A stretch of 28,106 nt of DNA. Source: a virus. Within the stretch, counting starts at the first letter, position 1; the number at the start of each line of letters is the position of its first letter. The notes under the pieces are model-generated. The model was not told where the DNA came from and made no database searches. It saw only the letters and a list, made by a program, of their open reading frames with translations. The stretch is taken from positions 1 through 28,106 of the IMG/VR virus record IMGVR_UViG_3300030117_002455; one strand, written 5' to 3'. Positions 16,101 through 22,382 of the stretch are shown one piece after another. A program made the translations under genes and the position numbers.

Positions 16101-19100
16101 TCCTCTTGACCTCTCTCTATTATTTTCTTTAATACTTTTCTACCAAACTCAGTACGTACACCAGTTTCAGATATAGCTTCATTAATTAAATCTAAACTAA
16201 CACTATTCAAATCTCTTATTTCAAATGTTCCGTCATTCTTTTTCATAGCAGTTTGAAAAGCTATATTATCTGCTTCTTTACCACCTAAAGATTCTTGTAC
16301 TAATTTTCTATACGCATTTCTAAAATCTGCACTATCAGTACCTAACTGTTCGTAATTTATCTTATCAAACATTTGTTTAGATATAAGTACAGGTCTATTT
16401 AATTTACCATAGTTCTCATATACACCATAATTAAGATACAGTTCTTCTGGTTTCATCTTAAATGATTGTATAGGTTCTTTAACACTCCACTCATTTTTAG
16501 TAGCATTATAATCTAAAGTATGTTTCTTTAATCCTACCTGAGTTTTGGTTGCAGATTCTGACGCTATAAAATGTATATTATTATCTAACATAAATTTATT
16601 CATAGCATCTGTAGCCTTAAATGTTCCTGTCTTTAATAATATATTACCTACCCCATCAGCTGGTGCTTTAAATCCTACAAGTTTTAAAAATCCATTACGT
16701 GCTGGTCTATAGTTTTTTGTTTGGAATACATCAAATGTATCTTGTCTAGTGTATACTACAGCATCTGTAGCAGACACAGAAGGTTCTCCCTTAACTGTAA
16801 AACTTGATGGCAAATCTTTAAATTGTATAAAATTAAATGTACCATCAGTCCTTAAGTTTGGATCTTTATTGTTTTGTAAGTGTTGTACAAAGTCTACTGC
16901 TTCTTGTTTAATATCAGCACCTTGTGCTAAGTTTTGATATTTATTAAATGATTGTACGGTTTCAAATAAAGGTTCTTTAATATACTCTCGCATACCTTTT
17001 GTTAAACTATCTACAGTAGGAGGAACATCAGTTCTAATATAACCTGATTCTGCTAATAAATAATATACGTTAGATACATATTCTTTTGCTTGTTCGTTAG
17101 TAACTTTTTTACCAGTAAATAAACCTAAGTTTTTTAAAATTTGTTTTTGTTGTGCAGTATTTAATTCTGAATTAGTAAACGGAAACTTATGTATAAGTAA
17201 CATTCCACTATCTTTTGCACCACCATATATGTATGCATCTTTTTTAGCAAGTTCTTTTTTAATAGTTTGTAATGCTTCTTTAGTTAAATAATCTCTAAAC
17301 TGTTCTGCTTTTAATGTTTGTAATTCTTTCTTAGTTAATGGTTTAGATTCAAATCCTAAAGGAGACTCTACCCTAAACTGTGCTTCTTCATTTAATCTTT
17401 GCTTTATACCATAGGTATTATAACTGTCTAATACATAAGACTTTCTTAAAATTAATCGTACTCTTCTACCATCTAATCTTTTAAATGCTTGATTGTATTT
17501 ATTCTCTGCTCTACTAGCATTAATAGGTAATCCTTCTATACTAACTTTAGGTGCTGGTATAATCTGTAATCCATCGCTAGATAAGTCTATTAACAACTCT
17601 GGTCTATCTACAATGTTCTTTCTTACTTTTAAATATGAACCTAATCTATTAACACCTATATCTCTTAATGCCTTAACAGTATCTCCTTTACCTTTATACT
17701 TAGCAGTGAATAATTGTTGAAATGTAGGTAAATCATAATTACTATCTACTGCAATTTTAGATATTTCTGTCATAAGAGCGTCTGTATTTCTACCTATCTT
17801 ATAACCACGCATTACATCTGCGATTAAACGTAAATCATTATTCATTACCAATGGTTCATTTATATCTTTATTATCTACAGTTTTTAAAAATCCTTCATAG
17901 TCTAACCCTATGTCATTAATAATATCTTTTTTTATTTTATCAAATTGTTTTTGTTTTTCTGGTTTGTTAGATAGGTCATCTTGAAATTCTATAATAGGGT
18001 CTTCTAAAACTTCTGCTATTTTCTGTTCTTGTGCTTTTTTCTTTATAAATTCGAATTGTTCTTTACTTGCTTTAGGTAAATCAATGTTATTTTCTTTAGC
18101 TATTTGTTTTATAAGAGCTATAGCTTCACCCTCTAAAGTATTTCTTCTGTTAAAAATTTGTTGTTGTACTACGTTAATATGATTCTTAATATAGTTTTGG
18201 TCATAAGAAGTAAGTTTTGCAAACTCTTTATCTTTACTTAAATCTTTTAATACTTGATCAACTGGTTTTGTAGGATCTCCAATCTTAGAAAAGTTTTTAT
18301 TTATATATCTAGTTCTATCTATAAAGCCTCTATCTCTAGCAGTAGCACCAAAGAAAGCACCTAATAAATATTCATATACTTGTTCTGGTACTGGTAGTCC
18401 TTGTGCTGTAGCCATACCACCCTGAAATCCTGCACCCATTGCACCTTTAAGTGCCATATTAATACCACGTAACTGTGTTTCTGTATCATATGCTTTTTGT
18501 GCTACACCTCTTACTATTTGTTGTCCCACTTTTTCTGTCTTAGGATTACCTAATAGTCGTGCTACATTAACATAGTTACCTATAGTACCAAATAATGCAC
18601 CAGCAGCAGCACCATGTATAGCAGTATCAGCCATAGCTTTAGGTCCATCTTTCCAACTAGATACACCCATAGCAACACCTAAGTGCAATGCCTGTTCTCC
18701 AACATCTCTTACTCTAGCATTAGCAAATATACCTTTAGATAAGAAACCCATAGTATCTACATTTGCTCTACCTAAACTAGATTTAATATTTTCAGTAGCA
18801 ATATCTGCTATTTTCATTGGTATTGATTGTAATACAAAGGTATCAGTACCTATCTCTTTTCTTAAAAATGATGGAGCTTTTTGACCAGCTTTTTGTAGTC
18901 CTTTAGATACAGCACCAGCACTACCACGACTGATAGCTTTAGCAGTAGCAATAGGTACATATTGTCCCATAGATAATACACTAGCAACAACGTCAGGTGC
19001 AAATCCAATCAAATGTCCTACTTTATTAGCAATAGATTCTGCTGTAGTATCAGGGTCTTCTGCCCAACCAAGTGTAGTAAAACCTTCTACCATACCAGAT

Positions 19101-19333
19101 ACAAACTGATTTACAGTAGACATAAGATTAGCATCGGCTGCTTCTAAATCTCTATTAAAAGGCAAGTCTACTTTTTTAAATTCTTTTGCCATAAAGTCTA
19201 CCTCTTCTTCGGTAAATGAAGTAGGGTTAGCTCTATATATAAGATCTAATTGATTGTAGTATTCTTGCGGATTTAATACACCCTTGCTATAAGCATCAAG
19301 TGCTTGAATTAAATACGGATTCTTATATTCCAT
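10133..19333 (-). CDS. giant internal virion protein with RNA-polymerase-like core
   Basis: 3066 aa. The N-terminal ~340 residues are Gly/Ala-rich with amphipathic or membrane-like helices (HLIGFAPDVVASVLSMGQYV; GALFGTIGNYV). The C-terminal ~450 residues have LSHPKTAITNLYGG (from about 2653), then hydrophobic Pro/Phe-rich helices. This make-up fits proteins ejected with DNA that bridge the cell envelope. The middle holds K901, K906 and SATK (K930), then RNP (R1220-P1222) and GADKDADG with D1259, D1261, D1263. This order resembles the two double-psi barrels of multisubunit, YonO- and crAss-type RNA polymerases (NRAP ... NADFDGD in bacterial beta-prime, ~35 residues apart; 39 here). I infer a virion-packaged polymerase. 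The Gly of DFDGD is Ala here. No lysozyme domain is seen inside it. It is the last gene of the block, with TAATG overlap to its neighbour. Confidence 0.7.
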   Translation of the reverse strand: MEYKNPYLIQALDAYSKGVLNPQEYYNQLDLIYRANPTSFTEEEVDFMAKEFKKVDLPFNRDLEAADANLMSTVNQFVSGMVEGFTTLGWAEDPDTTAESIANKVGHLIGFAPDVVASVLSMGQYVPIATAKAISRGSAGAVSKGLQKAGQKAPSFLRKEIGTDTFVLQSIPMKIADIATENIKSSLGRANVDTMGFLSKGIFANARVRDVGEQALHLGVAMGVSSWKDGPKAMADTAIHGAAAGALFGTIGNYVNVARLLGNPKTEKVGQQIVRGVAQKAYDTETQLRGINMALKGAMGAGFQGGMATAQGLPVPEQVYEYLLGAFFGATARDRGFIDRTRYINKNFSKIGDPTKPVDQVLKDLSKDKEFAKLTSYDQNYIKNHINVVQQQIFNRRNTLEGEAIALIKQIAKENNIDLPKASKEQFEFIKKKAQEQKIAEVLEDPIIEFQDDLSNKPEKQKQFDKIKKDIINDIGLDYEGFLKTVDNKDINEPLVMNNDLRLIADVMRGYKIGRNTDALMTEISKIAVDSNYDLPTFQQLFTAKYKGKGDTVKALRDIGVNRLGSYLKVRKNIVDRPELLIDLSSDGLQIIPAPKVSIEGLPINASRAENKYNQAFKRLDGRRVRLILRKSYVLDSYNTYGIKQRLNEEAQFRVESPLGFESKPLTKKELQTLKAEQFRDYLTKEALQTIKKELAKKDAYIYGGAKDSGMLLIHKFPFTNSELNTAQQKQILKNLGLFTGKKVTNEQAKEYVSNVYYLLAESGYIRTDVPPTVDSLTKGMREYIKEPLFETVQSFNKYQNLAQGADIKQEAVDFVQHLQNNKDPNLRTDGTFNFIQFKDLPSSFTVKGEPSVSATDAVVYTRQDTFDVFQTKNYRPARNGFLKLVGFKAPADGVGNILLKTGTFKATDAMNKFMLDNNIHFIASESATKTQVGLKKHTLDYNATKNEWSVKEPIQSFKMKPEELYLNYGVYENYGKLNRPVLISKQMFDKINYEQLGTDSADFRNAYRKLVQESLGGKEADNIAFQTAMKKNDGTFEIRDLNSVSLDLINEAISETGVRTEFGRKVLKKIIERGQEDYHNQIQEQGDKLDPEVFGIETMDVPDILAKVDYDIGAITYPPILSWVNKSLSNYRQTRLVKPTTQYGFEAKLGPADLEVASGLKDNQIKFGEDVRSKKINVKDVGEVTLEQAWNTFKPMRSNPTQHKLYNNYKEALTFLIMRNPNSGNGGVRVVEFAGFSKRQGIHAVTTSKTDYYLGGADKDADGIMVYQNMPSIFKKVFNKYESELFVNGETRSFEQPEGTWKDTKLVEPYDTTGKVKVSKGSKKALEDLLNTDTRINVARNAKIGKVNIDYVVSSFNKMQVVADLIQQNGGVLNATHSVYSKKLKKVVESPVSIKFKGNIKDLQLDNYIGVNLMADSANFVKIEKFNKIQDTFFKKYFQVTGAKVDNFTTAFKNIDALNHIRELHNVVYLGKGQMKFDIAQKIADSYIDKFGAQNHYYYELANGMKAYNNFTINPFKYMFADNFQGFNNVEVARQYTLLLREKLLKDKKLQRFDLSDNYRNDLEARATLDMLIKNENYDALHQKMIEYQGVFIASRMTDTLIKDVDGALQSKYTGESIEIVARDIIDQTYKIKRLYDRDQLQSITGKEKFELEIADINNMIATLKFKVKNKFKDEPVLVNRLEEIIDTWLLATPIVGKDPTKLQEKVIADIEAQNVEMVLKEQDKNFTVEDGIYQKALDIKRKAINSIQAQAPFVIKSIAIKPENKKKFFERSGILLNKNTMTIANRLRTVKDQNVEKFINDYIIGGDRTFDINTIEKALENNSKMSEYIKIEGTGDDRTVVYDWQGFNKAQESGKKPAKDTEKIADKLFNSEELIGKLLPQFDYITNQQNLRNQVITTEAQTQLKRLRQIITKSPDAINRFEELFIDLTYRLEGMGRRLDTLTTKDLKMFNDNLEVLYSSKKPSQKLGEFSRGPNALDNTLNYTVVNKELAKTEQLTDEFSRPIVDKNGEMKVVRIEVPTSTLELARQTIDSFDTFQKVMNPLMQDKINETFEYLDYGSNTLKEYRDLLFEAAVNKQEWNDGKFPTGSFDKAERAAITKAWKDSEKAIKELDAEGFKFPITSGTKDAVKERITADAFVEKIRSDIDTLVKDIDKVFIKSRDKQLARTLINNYKVSGLRMKKDGTVIGKWKLSKTNPENKSVVNMEQLFLQESGIIDTKKISILYKDIDRASISKREYISKYLPSINDYRFFKFHLEVKDRVQFLYPKIDLNKPLNSKDLKTIQRQVVRELYGKQGKNTDYFARFQVGDIVQGYFPRNSHGSIKAEKDLLEDWQKNKIKDDIKAAREDNTKIPVDLRVEIAYKRLDVETALKIYESQLMSNFERQMGSSLTAGQAKAERQIIDLMSRPNVDGFIGDYAAGSTKSRGEQFMPYYKKDLDALRYYTTGLFKMYFTNLAGLRTEILLKNFDYRNQGKQYAREWSNYIRNAATNMMGLSTYRAYNIHGIRKQDQPLFEEFIKNDLDIDKMGPKKNYELELLRDFNHAIEVRPQEQLLILRRNRNKVAAAQKEVNALKMKRAKDLVKQVNTTGKYGSLYHYTSDEVAVAAFTRINKLFGGKVFGDLPTNPRDRQFAIMSRIRNLSDLEGKFELLSLLSHPKTAITNLYGGTINTISDTGWQSFRRANDPAWMIKNIFDNGRAEFSFIGTGGKVVKKKINSEKRIYEWLESLGVYDQMFLDLIALDKQYGKDNVRKVVEEWLRRTNRSYAKGKITTEAIANRDAKKTLREVLRDSKIDIPITDFGALPMKWSERKLRGTAFLANYINMHQNVLGPKIAEGIPFNSNVLVDFAMKGVTASQFMYQATFRPNFANTSLGRVLTRFQPYAWNSIGRRMNLFKDARQTGWNREVLASKKFQRQFTFDLFALGLANIFVASIFEYALSPPMNWLQDTSALLFGDAKDRERAFFSSYPHPVLAPLQVVTPPIGRFVLSPMTSILNGDWENFTKYQLATYFPFGRLYRDAKRTYESPAMAVDFMTGLPLHRLHQLRRDQINEQRLLETEDDILDLDED

Positions 19334-19959
19334 TAATCCTCTATTTGTGTAATAATATTATCTATTAATCCTACTTGTGCATCTAATCTAGCTAAAGTAT
19401 CTTGTGAACGACCTTTAACAGTAAACACTCCACCTTCACCTCTAGACTCAAATACAGTTGATTCATACAAATCTCTAGCAGCTAGCAGATTATCTCTTTG
19501 TTGTTTCAAAGCATTATTAGCTTCTGCTATTATTGGATTACTTGTACCACCAGTCATTTTAGCTGATGTAACTAGTTTATTATAATAACCTCTTTGTTGA
19601 TCATAATTCTTTTCAAAAGTATCTAAAAAACTTTCTAAATCATTATTAATTTTTCTTCTACCAAATCTATAAAAAAACCCTGGTAATCCTTCTTCTTGGA
19701 ATTCTTCTAATTTAGCTGAACTTAATTTAGAAGTAGGTATAGAAGTTACTGCTGCTTCGTATCCTGAAAAACCTTGCTCTACCAATCTACCTGCTATACC
19801 TAGTTTAATATTAGCAATAGCAGCATCTTGTTGTAATTTTGCTTGTTGTAAATTTATTACCATAGTACTTACTAAACTATCTACAGAATCATCTTTTAAT
19901 CCTTGTGCTGCTTGTGTAACAGCTCTTAATCCATCTAACACATCTTTACTATAACTCAT
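19333..19959 (-). CDS. putative virion protein, 208 aa
   Basis: Mostly helical, Gln/Ala/Leu-rich at the N-terminus (AVTQAAQGLKD; LQQAKLQQDAAIANIK), with a central FFYRFGRRK and a Gly-rich tail (GEGGVFTVKGR). No family is recognised. It has a clear AGGAGA site and its stop overlaps the start of the giant protein (TAATG). Small helical proteins just ahead of a giant internal protein commonly belong to the same ejected inner-capsid set (compare T7 gp14, gp15, gp16), which is my inference for this one. Confidence 0.6.
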   Translation of the reverse strand: MSYSKDVLDGLRAVTQAAQGLKDDSVDSLVSTMVINLQQAKLQQDAAIANIKLGIAGRLVEQGFSGYEAAVTSIPTSKLSSAKLEEFQEEGLPGFFYRFGRRKINNDLESFLDTFEKNYDQQRGYYNKLVTSAKMTGGTSNPIIAEANNALKQQRDNLLAARDLYESTVFESRGEGGVFTVKGRSQDTLARLDAQVGLIDNIITQIED

Positions 19960-19967
19960 TTTATCTC

Positions 19968-20495
19968 CTAACTAATATCGTACATTTCTAATACGTTAAT
20001 ATTTCTACCACTATAAGCAGACAACTCTAACAAATTACTTTGTATATCTCTAAGTCTAGATTCTTTTTGTTGCTCTAACTGATACTGTTCTGAACGCATA
20101 CCCAAACTAGCTTGTTGTTGTCCTAACTGAAATTGATCTTGTAAGTAAGTTGCTGATTGAGATATTGCTCCTGAACCTGCTAAACCTGTTCTTGCTGCAG
20201 TATCTACAACATTTTTCATACCCTCTCTATATCCTGTAGCTGCTTGCTGTTGACCAATATTAAATCCTTCTTGTAAGAACTCTCCTTGTTGTTGAGTATC
20301 TTGTACTACATTACCTGCTGCACCTAGTAATAATCCTTCTGATTTTTTAGCACGAGCTCTACGTCTTCGCATTTCTCTTCTTCTTCTACGTCTAGCACCA
20401 ACGCTTGTAAAAAACCCACCTATTATACTAGCAGCTCCTAATCCAGGACTTGCTGCTTCTGCTGCAGAATTAATTGCTTTTAATAAACCACTCAT
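19968..20495 (-). CDS. putative internal virion protein with Arg-rich tract, 175 aa
   Basis: Starts MSGLLKAINSAAEAASPGLG with an apolar Gly/Ala segment (ASIIGGFFTSVG). An extreme basic tract at about residues 35-52 (ARRRRRREMRRRRARAKK) follows, then long Gln/Gly/Ala-rich helices. The hydrophobic-basic-Gln-rich layout is similar to T7 gp14-like ejection proteins, which enter the host envelope. It overlaps the upstream gene (ATGA). Its function is inferred from composition and position only. The Arg tract could bind packaged DNA. Confidence 0.6.
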   Translation of the reverse strand: MSGLLKAINSAAEAASPGLGAASIIGGFFTSVGARRRRRREMRRRRARAKKSEGLLLGAAGNVVQDTQQQGEFLQEGFNIGQQQAATGYREGMKNVVDTAARTGLAGSGAISQSATYLQDQFQLGQQQASLGMRSEQYQLEQQKESRLRDIQSNLLELSAYSGRNINVLEMYDIS

Positions 20496-20887
20496 TGTTT
20501 GTCCTCTTTCTTAAATGGATTAAACTCCAAACCTAAATCTGTAGCTATATCCCATATACTAAAATTTTTACCTATCTCAACCTCTGCTGCTCTCCTTGCT
20601 AAAGAATCTTGTTGGGCCTGAAAATCTCTTTCATCTTTCATTATTTGCATTTTTAGTTCAAACTCAGAGCTTCCAGGAGTCATATACAATTCACCAGGTT
20701 GTCCAGTGCCTCTTAAATTAGGGTCTTGATTACCCTCAAACATAACATCATCTCTTAATGCAGCATTAACTGAATCTTGTTGTGCTTTCATTGCAGCTGC
20801 AAAATCTGGATCTGGTTTATCTGGAGCACCTAATACTTCGTTCTCTCCTGCTATTTGCATTATTGATTTCTTTTTATCTTGTGCCAT
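20492..20887 (-). CDS. hypothetical virion-region protein, 131 aa
   Basis: Hydrophilic and partly disordered: an N-terminal AAMKAQQDSVNAALRDD helix, a Gly/Pro-rich middle (GTGQPGELYMTPGSS), then a charged helix (KMQIMKDERDFQAQQDSLARRAAE) and an aromatic end. No family is recognised. It overlaps both neighbours in the - strand operon and lies between lysozyme and the giant internal protein, suggesting an assembly or inner-virion role. Confidence 0.6.
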   Translation of the reverse strand: MAQDKKKSIMQIAGENEVLGAPDKPDPDFAAAMKAQQDSVNAALRDDVMFEGNQDPNLRGTGQPGELYMTPGSSEFELKMQIMKDERDFQAQQDSLARRAAEVEIGKNFSIWDIATDLGLEFNPFKKEDKQ

Positions 20888-21089
20888 TATTGCCTGCCTT
20901 TTTTAAATTTTTTACCTTTTTAGCTCTAGGAAAAAATATACTAGGAGTTTTAGGTTTACCTTTAATATCTGTACCTAGCCCATAATCGTATAATTCTACT
21001 TCTTGTTTATAAAAAGTACCTTCCTCTATTAATTTTTTAGTTGGTAATTTTTTTAAATCATAACCTTTTTTCTTTTTTTTGTTTACCAT
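20874..21089 (-). CDS. small basic protein, 71 aa
   Basis: Starts MVNKKKKKGYDLKKLPTKK, is rich in Lys throughout and ends in KKAGNNGTR. A GGAGAATAAGTA leader gives a plausible ribosome site. Its start overlaps the lysozyme stop (TAATG) and its end overlaps the next gene by 14 bases. The charge suits binding to DNA or to an acidic partner inside the capsid. Function unknown. Confidence 0.6.
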   Translation of the reverse strand: MVNKKKKKGYDLKKLPTKKLIEEGTFYKQEVELYDYGLGTDIKGKPKTPSIFFPRAKKVKNLKKAGNNGTR

Positions 21090-21583
21090 TACTTATTCTC
21101 CTTAACATTCTCTATCGCTTCTACAAAATCCTTTACTCTTACTGGTGTTTGTTTATACCAACGAGAGTACCTCTCTTCTTCCTTATTTGCATACATGATT
21201 TCATCTATTGCTTTGTCATACTCTCGGTGACATAACGCTTTCCATGCTGCAGGAAACTTTCTAAACCATTTAGTACCTAACTGAAAGTTTACAGATGTTA
21301 ATGCAATCTTAAAATCTGTATCAAATACATTTAGTATTTTACATTGTTCGTTACAGGCGTCTAATGATTTTTGTATATCATTATCATACCACTCTTTAAT
21401 TAAAGATTCTTTTAATGGTGAATCTACAGGGTATAATTCTTTTTCTTCTTTTGATAACAAATGACCTATACCACCAGTAGGTTTACCTAATGTGTCTAAA
21501 TAAACTACGTTCTTATATCCTTCACGTAATTTAATATGGTCATATAATTTTTGTCTAAAACTAATTTCTTTTGGTATTATCAT
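21089..21583 (-). CDS. T4-type lysozyme (GH24 endolysin)
   Basis: 164 aa, the same size as T4 lysozyme. The catalytic region reads REGYKNVVYLDTLGKPTGGIGHLL, here given in two parts: REGYKNVVYLD (E21, D30) and TLGKPTGGIGHLL (T36). The E-x8-D-x5-T spacing is identical to E11/D20/T26 of T4 lysozyme, so the muramidase should be active against peptidoglycan. There is no signal peptide, so release would need a holin, or the enzyme may be virion-borne, given its place among virion genes. The C-terminal half matches the helical lobe (ALTSVNFQLG, FPAAWKAL). It overlaps the upstream gene (ATGA). Confidence 0.92.
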   Translation of the reverse strand: MIIPKEISFRQKLYDHIKLREGYKNVVYLDTLGKPTGGIGHLLSKEEKELYPVDSPLKESLIKEWYDNDIQKSLDACNEQCKILNVFDTDFKIALTSVNFQLGTKWFRKFPAAWKALCHREYDKAIDEIMYANKEEERYSRWYKQTPVRVKDFVEAIENVKENK

Positions 21584-22134
21584 TTTCCAAACCTCTTTAA
21601 CATTCCTTGACCTGGTTCAAATTTACCTACTGTATAATTTATAATACTACCATCTGATGTAACATTTGTTAATTGTACTGATTGAGTAATGTCATTAACC
21701 TGATCTGACAGTCCTAATTGTGGAATAATAACACCTAAATCATCACTTAATTCAGTAGCAATTGCTGATATAGTTTTATCTGTTACTTTACTTGCAAAAA
21801 GCTCATCATAAACTGGTCCATATTTAGAAGGATTTTTTGCTACTAATCCTTTCAAGTTTGTTTTTAAATTTTTTACAATATCTCTTTCTTCAATATATTT
21901 ATCTAATATTTGTTGTTCTTTTGATCTAGTGTCTGTCATGCTTGCAATACCCTCGGTTAATGCTTGAGATGTATTGTATGCTTCCATACCTGCAGCAATA
22001 TCAAATAAAGCACCTGGTACTCCACCCATATAACCTAAAGGACCCTTTTTAAATTCTCTTTCTTCTTCTTTTATTTCTTCTCTTTTGTTTGCAGCATAAA
22101 AAGCCTGCATAATATTTTGTGCTTGTGTAGCCAT
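21580..22134 (-). CDS. putative virion protein, 184 aa
   Basis: ATG at 22134 (MATQAQNIMQ) is chosen because AGGAGG lies 10 bases upstream and the codon overlaps the previous stop (TAATG). An in-frame start at 22170 would place translation inside the upstream gene. A charged helix (KREEIKEEEREFKK) is followed by an apolar Gly-rich part (GPLGYMGGVPGALFDIAAGM), then more helix and a beta-rich end (SVQLTNVTSDGSIINYTVG). Unrecognised; probably structural or assembly-related, just upstream of lysozyme. Confidence 0.6.
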   Translation of the reverse strand: MATQAQNIMQAFYAANKREEIKEEEREFKKGPLGYMGGVPGALFDIAAGMEAYNTSQALTEGIASMTDTRSKEQQILDKYIEERDIVKNLKTNLKGLVAKNPSKYGPVYDELFASKVTDKTISAIATELSDDLGVIIPQLGLSDQVNDITQSVQLTNVTSDGSIINYTVGKFEPGQGMLKRFGK

Positions 22135-22382
22135 TATATTTCTACCTCCTGTAACTGAGTTTTTTTCCATCTGTCATTTACTTTTACATATAAAAATTCT
22201 TCATTGCCTTCTACTATAACTTTCTTATCACCATTTTCACCATCAGTATTAGACGGTCTTACATTGTCTTGTTCAGTTGGTGTAGCAAATTGTTGTTTAA
22301 CTTCTTCTATTTCTAACTGAACATTACTTTGTCTAGCTATATTATTTAAAACTGTACCCTGTCTACCAAAAAATCTACTCAT
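22134..22382 (-). CDS. hypothetical protein, 82 aa
   Basis: Starts MSRFFGRQGTVLNNIARQ. A polar, likely disordered centre (PTEQDNVRPSNTDGENGDKK) is followed by a short beta hairpin (EEFLYVKVNDRWKKTQL). The ATG overlaps the stop of the 797-aa gene (ATGA) and AAAGGTG serves as its ribosome site. No family is recognised. It travels with the structural genes. Confidence 0.6.
   Translation of the reverse strand: MSRFFGRQGTVLNNIARQSNVQLEIEEVKQQFATPTEQDNVRPSNTDGENGDKKVIVEGNEEFLYVKVNDRWKKTQLQEVEI

Noticed and set aside
10133-19333. Single-subunit (T7/N4-type) RNA polymerase motifs
   Set aside because: I looked for the T/DxxGR, A, B and C motifs and found no convincing ordered set; the DxDxD/double-psi signal is stronger.
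10133-19333. Open frames on the + strand inside the giant gene (for example near 12615, 14726, 16749, 17493)
   Set aside because: They lack ribosome sites, have low-complexity Ile/Ser/Leu-rich products and are shadows of the long - strand coding frame.
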